In this document: in pieces, positions 61,232 through 64,000 of the stretch
Layout of the letters: each line of letters opens with the position of its first letter
Position numbering within the stretch: the stretch's first letter is position 1
Source of the DNA: JAGDMJ01 sp963809695
Lineage (GTDB): Bacteria; Bacteroidota; Ignavibacteria; UBA10030; UBA6906
Assembly (NCBI GenBank): GCA_963809695.1
Contig: CAWEKI010000009.1
Location: 434,001-498,000 of the forward strand
Reading direction: 5' to 3'
Length of the DNA: 64,000 bases
The notes under the pieces: generated by a model
What the model saw: only the letters and a program-made list of their open reading frames with translations
What the model was told of the DNA's origin: nothing
Database searches by the model: none
Program-made: the position numbers and the translations under genes

Positions 61232-63652
61232 TCACTTGATGATCTCTATCTCTCGTGATCGCGTCAGTGTCTGCAGTCGTTTCTTATCCGTGACGGACAC
61301 TGTCAGCGTGTAGACCCCCGGCTTGACCCCTTGGAAATCCATCAACTGGAATTCGGAGCGGCTGTCATCCGAGAGGTCCCGTTTGATCTCGCCAAGCACT
61401 GTTGACGCATCAGGCCGGTCCTTGGGAGCCAGAGTGAACCGCGCGGTATAGACTGCATGCCCGTCGTTGTCCTTCACGAGATTGTACACTTGCAGATAGG
61501 CATAGAAGGGTTTCTCGTTCTGGTAGCTCCTGAAAGGACTCTGCACCACCTTCACGCCGTCGATCTCAATCAAGGGACCGGAGGTGGCAGGAAGAAGAAG
61601 CTGGAGATCGCTCAGCATGAATTCGCTTCCGGCAAACGATGGAATGCGGAGGTGTTCGGTCCATGTGCCCACGGCCGGTGCTTCCAGTGCGCGCACATGC
61701 GCCACCAGCCGTACCGAATCGGAGCCCAGAACCTGGCGGAAGAGACCGATGTAGGATCCCTTCCCATCGGGCGTAAGCAACAGATCGAGCGTATCCCGCG
61801 TGGCATCTATGACGCGGCCGCCACCGGGAGAGGTGGTGGAAATCCCTACCTCGACAAGCACTTTCTTGGTACTGGCGCCAGCCGCCTCGCGCAGCGATGA
61901 ATACGGGATGGCGTAACTCACGTCCAGGAGCGTCCTGCCAGATGAACTCCGGAAGGCGTCGATGGCATGCGGTACAGGAAATTCCTTCGTCCCGTTGTTC
62001 CACACGTGCCGGTCAGTCGCCAGTGCGGTTGCCACGACCTTCTCCTCGTCCTGCTGGATATCGGCAACAAGTTTCGTAGCTTCGAGCCCGCCACCTTTCT
62101 GGAGCCTGGAGTATCGCGGGTCATACATGGCGAGATTGGCGAGCATTTCGCTGTCGAGATAGTCCGGATCGCCGGGCAGAGGGGTGAGCCTCCAATTATC
62201 GGATGCGGTATTGTGCAGGGCGAAGTGGAAGATGCGCTGCGGCTCGTCGCCAGACGCAAAATAGAGCCAGGACTGATGCTGATCAACGGCCTTGGGGCCA
62301 TAGGTGTTTGCGTTTTCAATTCTCCGGAACCACTCCCTTGTCTCTGTGTTGTACCTGTCCTCCAATGGCACAACCTGATCCTCCAGCCTTCTCTGCATAG
62401 GATCATTGGGGTTCCACGCAACAGGGGCGTTCCCCATGGTCCGCTCGATTTTGTTCGGCGGGCCCTGACGGAGGAAGATCAGGCCCGGATCATTAAACTC
62501 TTTGTTCAGGTAGAACGCATTCGGCAGTTTGAGCACTTTTGTCCGATCAGGATCTGAAAAGCCTGTGCGCAATCCATAGTACTCGAATTGCTCTTCCGCC
62601 TGGACGTAACGCCGCAGATGTTCGATGAGGCGGTAGTTGATCGCAGTGGCCGGCATTGGATTGCGCACCTGCCAGAACCGGTGGAAAAAACTGCTCTTAA
62701 GGCGGTCGGAGGAGAGCGAGCGGTATTGCTCCAACTCCTTATCCGCAATGATATATTTGAGATCCTCAAAGACGAGTGCCGCGCCAAGCCAGCTCGAGAT
62801 AGCATCAATCCCTTTCCAATAGCAGAACTGTGCCCGCGCATCGTCATTCACCGATGCGTAGATGCGGGCAAGGGAAAGATAGCACGCTTGGGGTGGCACA
62901 CCGGAAGGCTCCTTCAGAAGCTGAATCAGTGCAATTTCTGCCTCCGGGAGGTGCCTGCTCCTTCGCCGGACCTCGGCGGCGAAGTAGCGCCCATAGCCAT
63001 TTCCCTGCCCCTCCAACCAGGGCAGTACCTCATTCGGCTCGGCCTCCGAGATGTAGTGCCGGTAGATGCGGAAAAGCCCGACCTGAGCGTCAACCTGATC
63101 AGGGCGGAGGAGCAGCTGGCGGCTGGCCAGGGCAATGGCATCGGCCAACTCTTCCTGGCATTCCTTCAGTCGGGCGTACTGGTACAGCACGTCCTTGTAG
63201 AGGGAGTCACTGGCAAGCACGGCGTCAAAGTGATCGCGGGACCTTCCCCATGCAACCGTCCGAATAATCCCCGCCGTTTGCGCTCCCCATTCCCGTTCAC
63301 AGATACCGGCGCAGTAATGAGCGCCAATGTCGTGGGGATTGTATTTTAGGAGAGTGTCGCAAAGGTGAGCGGCGTCCCACCACTCTTCCTGCGCCATAGC
63401 CACCTGCACCAGGCCCAGCCTCGCTTGTCCGGTATGGAGCCCGGAAGAGAGCACCGCCTCAAACAGCGCACGTGCAGTGTCTGTGCTCCCGCGCGAGAGA
63501 TACCGATGAGCCGTCTTAAGCAAGGAATCGGGATGAACGGCGGACGAGTCCGTCTGCGCGGCGCAGAGGGAGACTGCAGCAGAGACAACGAACCAAACAA
63601 TGACACGATGAAATCTCATGGGAACCTGGTCTAGACTCTGGGAGGAATCCAT
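61232..63652 (-). CDS. exported TPR and GWxTD-domain protein
   Basis: 806 aa. Residues 12-33 form a signal peptide (RFHRVIVWFVVSAAVSLCAAQ), residues about 40-290 contain TPR-like helices, and about 330-420 a GWxTD domain (FFHRFWQVRNPMPAT, EHLRRYVQAEEQFEYYG, ND-GLIFLRQGPPNKIER). The rest is beta-rich. GWxTD proteins are common in Acidobacteria, Ignavibacteria and relatives; their function is unknown. The ATG at 63652 is chosen for GGAGGGG four nt upstream and its fit with the promoter; the ATG at 63619 gives a shorter signal peptide. Confidence 0.8.
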   Translation of the reverse strand: MDSSQSLDQVPMRFHRVIVWFVVSAAVSLCAAQTDSSAVHPDSLLKTAHRYLSRGSTDTARALFEAVLSSGLHTGQARLGLVQVAMAQEEWWDAAHLCDTLLKYNPHDIGAHYCAGICEREWGAQTAGIIRTVAWGRSRDHFDAVLASDSLYKDVLYQYARLKECQEELADAIALASRQLLLRPDQVDAQVGLFRIYRHYISEAEPNEVLPWLEGQGNGYGRYFAAEVRRRSRHLPEAEIALIQLLKEPSGVPPQACYLSLARIYASVNDDARAQFCYWKGIDAISSWLGAALVFEDLKYIIADKELEQYRSLSSDRLKSSFFHRFWQVRNPMPATAINYRLIEHLRRYVQAEEQFEYYGLRTGFSDPDRTKVLKLPNAFYLNKEFNDPGLIFLRQGPPNKIERTMGNAPVAWNPNDPMQRRLEDQVVPLEDRYNTETREWFRRIENANTYGPKAVDQHQSWLYFASGDEPQRIFHFALHNTASDNWRLTPLPGDPDYLDSEMLANLAMYDPRYSRLQKGGGLEATKLVADIQQDEEKVVATALATDRHVWNNGTKEFPVPHAIDAFRSSSGRTLLDVSYAIPYSSLREAAGASTKKVLVEVGISTTSPGGGRVIDATRDTLDLLLTPDGKGSYIGLFRQVLGSDSVRLVAHVRALEAPAVGTWTEHLRIPSFAGSEFMLSDLQLLLPATSGPLIEIDGVKVVQSPFRSYQNEKPFYAYLQVYNLVKDNDGHAVYTARFTLAPKDRPDASTVLGEIKRDLSDDSRSEFQLMDFQGVKPGVYTLTVSVTDKKRLQTLTRSREIEIIK

Positions 63653-63672
63653 GGCACCCCTCCGTCTGAAGG

Positions 63673-63701
63673 AAGTTACCGAGGCCAGGCGTCAGAATCA
63701 A
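63673..63701 (-). promoter_or_regulatory. predicted promoter of the GWxTD gene
   Basis: Minus strand: TTGATT (63696-63701), 17-bp spacer, TAACTT (63673-63678). The start would be near 63666, giving a 14-nt leader that holds the GGAGGGG ribosome site of the ATG at 63652. Confidence 0.45.
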
Positions 63702-63769
63702 CTCCCCAAGCCGGGTGACTGTTCGCATCGTGAGTTTTTGTGCCCTTTGTGCTTCTCTTGTCCATGGTT

Positions 63770-63798
63770 TTGTGAATTTCTCATTTTGTCCGTATATT
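63770..63798 (+). promoter_or_regulatory. promoter of the glycine dehydrogenase gene
   Basis: TTGTGA (63770-63775), 17-bp spacer, TATATT (63793-63798). The start would be near 63805, a 47-nt leader. Confidence 0.55.
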
Positions 63799-63851
63799 TT
63801 AGGATTAATGACTCCTCCTCCCCTCAACTGGAAAATCTAAGGACGCAAAGC

Positions 63852-64000
63852 ATGTCTTCTGACTCAGAGACCTCCCTCTCTTTCGCACGTCGCCACATCG
63901 GACCGGGACCGGAAGCTTCAATGGAAATGCTCAGAACGCTGGGTTACGCTTCACTCGAAGCCTTCACTAATGACGTGGTTCCCAGATCAATACGCACATC
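63852..64000 (+). CDS. gcvP: glycine dehydrogenase (decarboxylating), N-terminal fragment cut by the window edge
   Basis: The first 49 codons are visible. FARRHIGPGPEASMEMLRTL followed by GY-SLEAF and VVPRSIRT is the N-terminus of the glycine cleavage P protein. AAGGA lies eight nt before the ATG, and the promoter at 63770-63798 fits. Whether it is the single-chain or split (gcvPA) form cannot be told from this fragment. Confidence 0.88.
   Translation, partial: MSSDSETSLSFARRHIGPGPEASMEMLRTLGYASLEAFTNDVVPRSIRT

Overview
The window looks like a chromosomal segment from a GC-rich (roughly 55-60% by eye), free-living bacterium of the FCB group, most likely on the Ignavibacteria/Kryptonia/Chlorobi side. 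This is an inference from decayed type IX secretion (T9SS) C-terminal sorting domains of the 'YPNPFNPTT' type, a futalosine menaquinone pathway, very large multihaem cytochromes and a GWxTD protein. Promoters read as ordinary sigma-70 boxes (TTGnnn, 17 bp, TATATT or TATCTT), not the Bacteroidia type.

Layout. 0-2.7 kb: nuoABCD (complex I) on the minus strand behind a near-consensus promoter. 2.9-8.3 kb: ABC-2 exporter, M28 peptidase, cobalamin adenosyltransferase, and a divergent lipoprotein. 8.3-15.1 kb: a Cu(I)/Ag(I) cusCBA-type efflux operon headed by a small Cys/Met-rich exported protein. 15.2-23.5 kb: the most striking region, a five-gene operon encoding a cytochrome b-like membrane protein, a 20-haem and a 37-haem cytochrome c, an outer-membrane barrel and a membrane-anchored Fe-S flavoprotein. 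It looks like an electron conduit from the quinone pool to the outside of the cell. 23.7-28.0 kb: an MFS transporter and DNA polymerase I. 28.0-28.7 kb: remnants of T9SS cargo genes. 28.8-31.8 kb: arabinose isomerase and two envelope-stress-like membrane proteins.

32-36 kb: the translation operons rplM-rpsI and rpsB-tsf-pyrH-frr. 36-44.6 kb: a minus-strand operon with lpd, lipB, a fused E1 alpha/beta, a separate E1 alpha and beta, one E2, and lipA. This is a 2-oxoacid dehydrogenase system together with its lipoylation enzymes. 44.9-54.5 kb: menaquinone synthesis. menG and mqnD are on the plus strand; guaA-ubiA-ubiX-ubiD-(mqnE-mqnA fusion)-mqnC are on the minus strand. 54.7-59.0 kb: an HATPase/DUF4325 regulator, then a GTPase, carbamate kinase and ornithine carbamoyltransferase. 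59.2-61.2 kb: prephenate dehydratase and a radical SAM protein. 61.2-63.7 kb: a GWxTD/TPR protein. The right edge cuts the start of glycine dehydrogenase.

The parts fit together. Complex I and the 2-oxoacid dehydrogenases feed electrons to the quinone pool, the mqn genes make menaquinone, and the cytochrome operon could discharge menaquinol to extracellular acceptors. No rRNA, tRNA, CRISPR array, integrase or intact insertion sequence was recognised.
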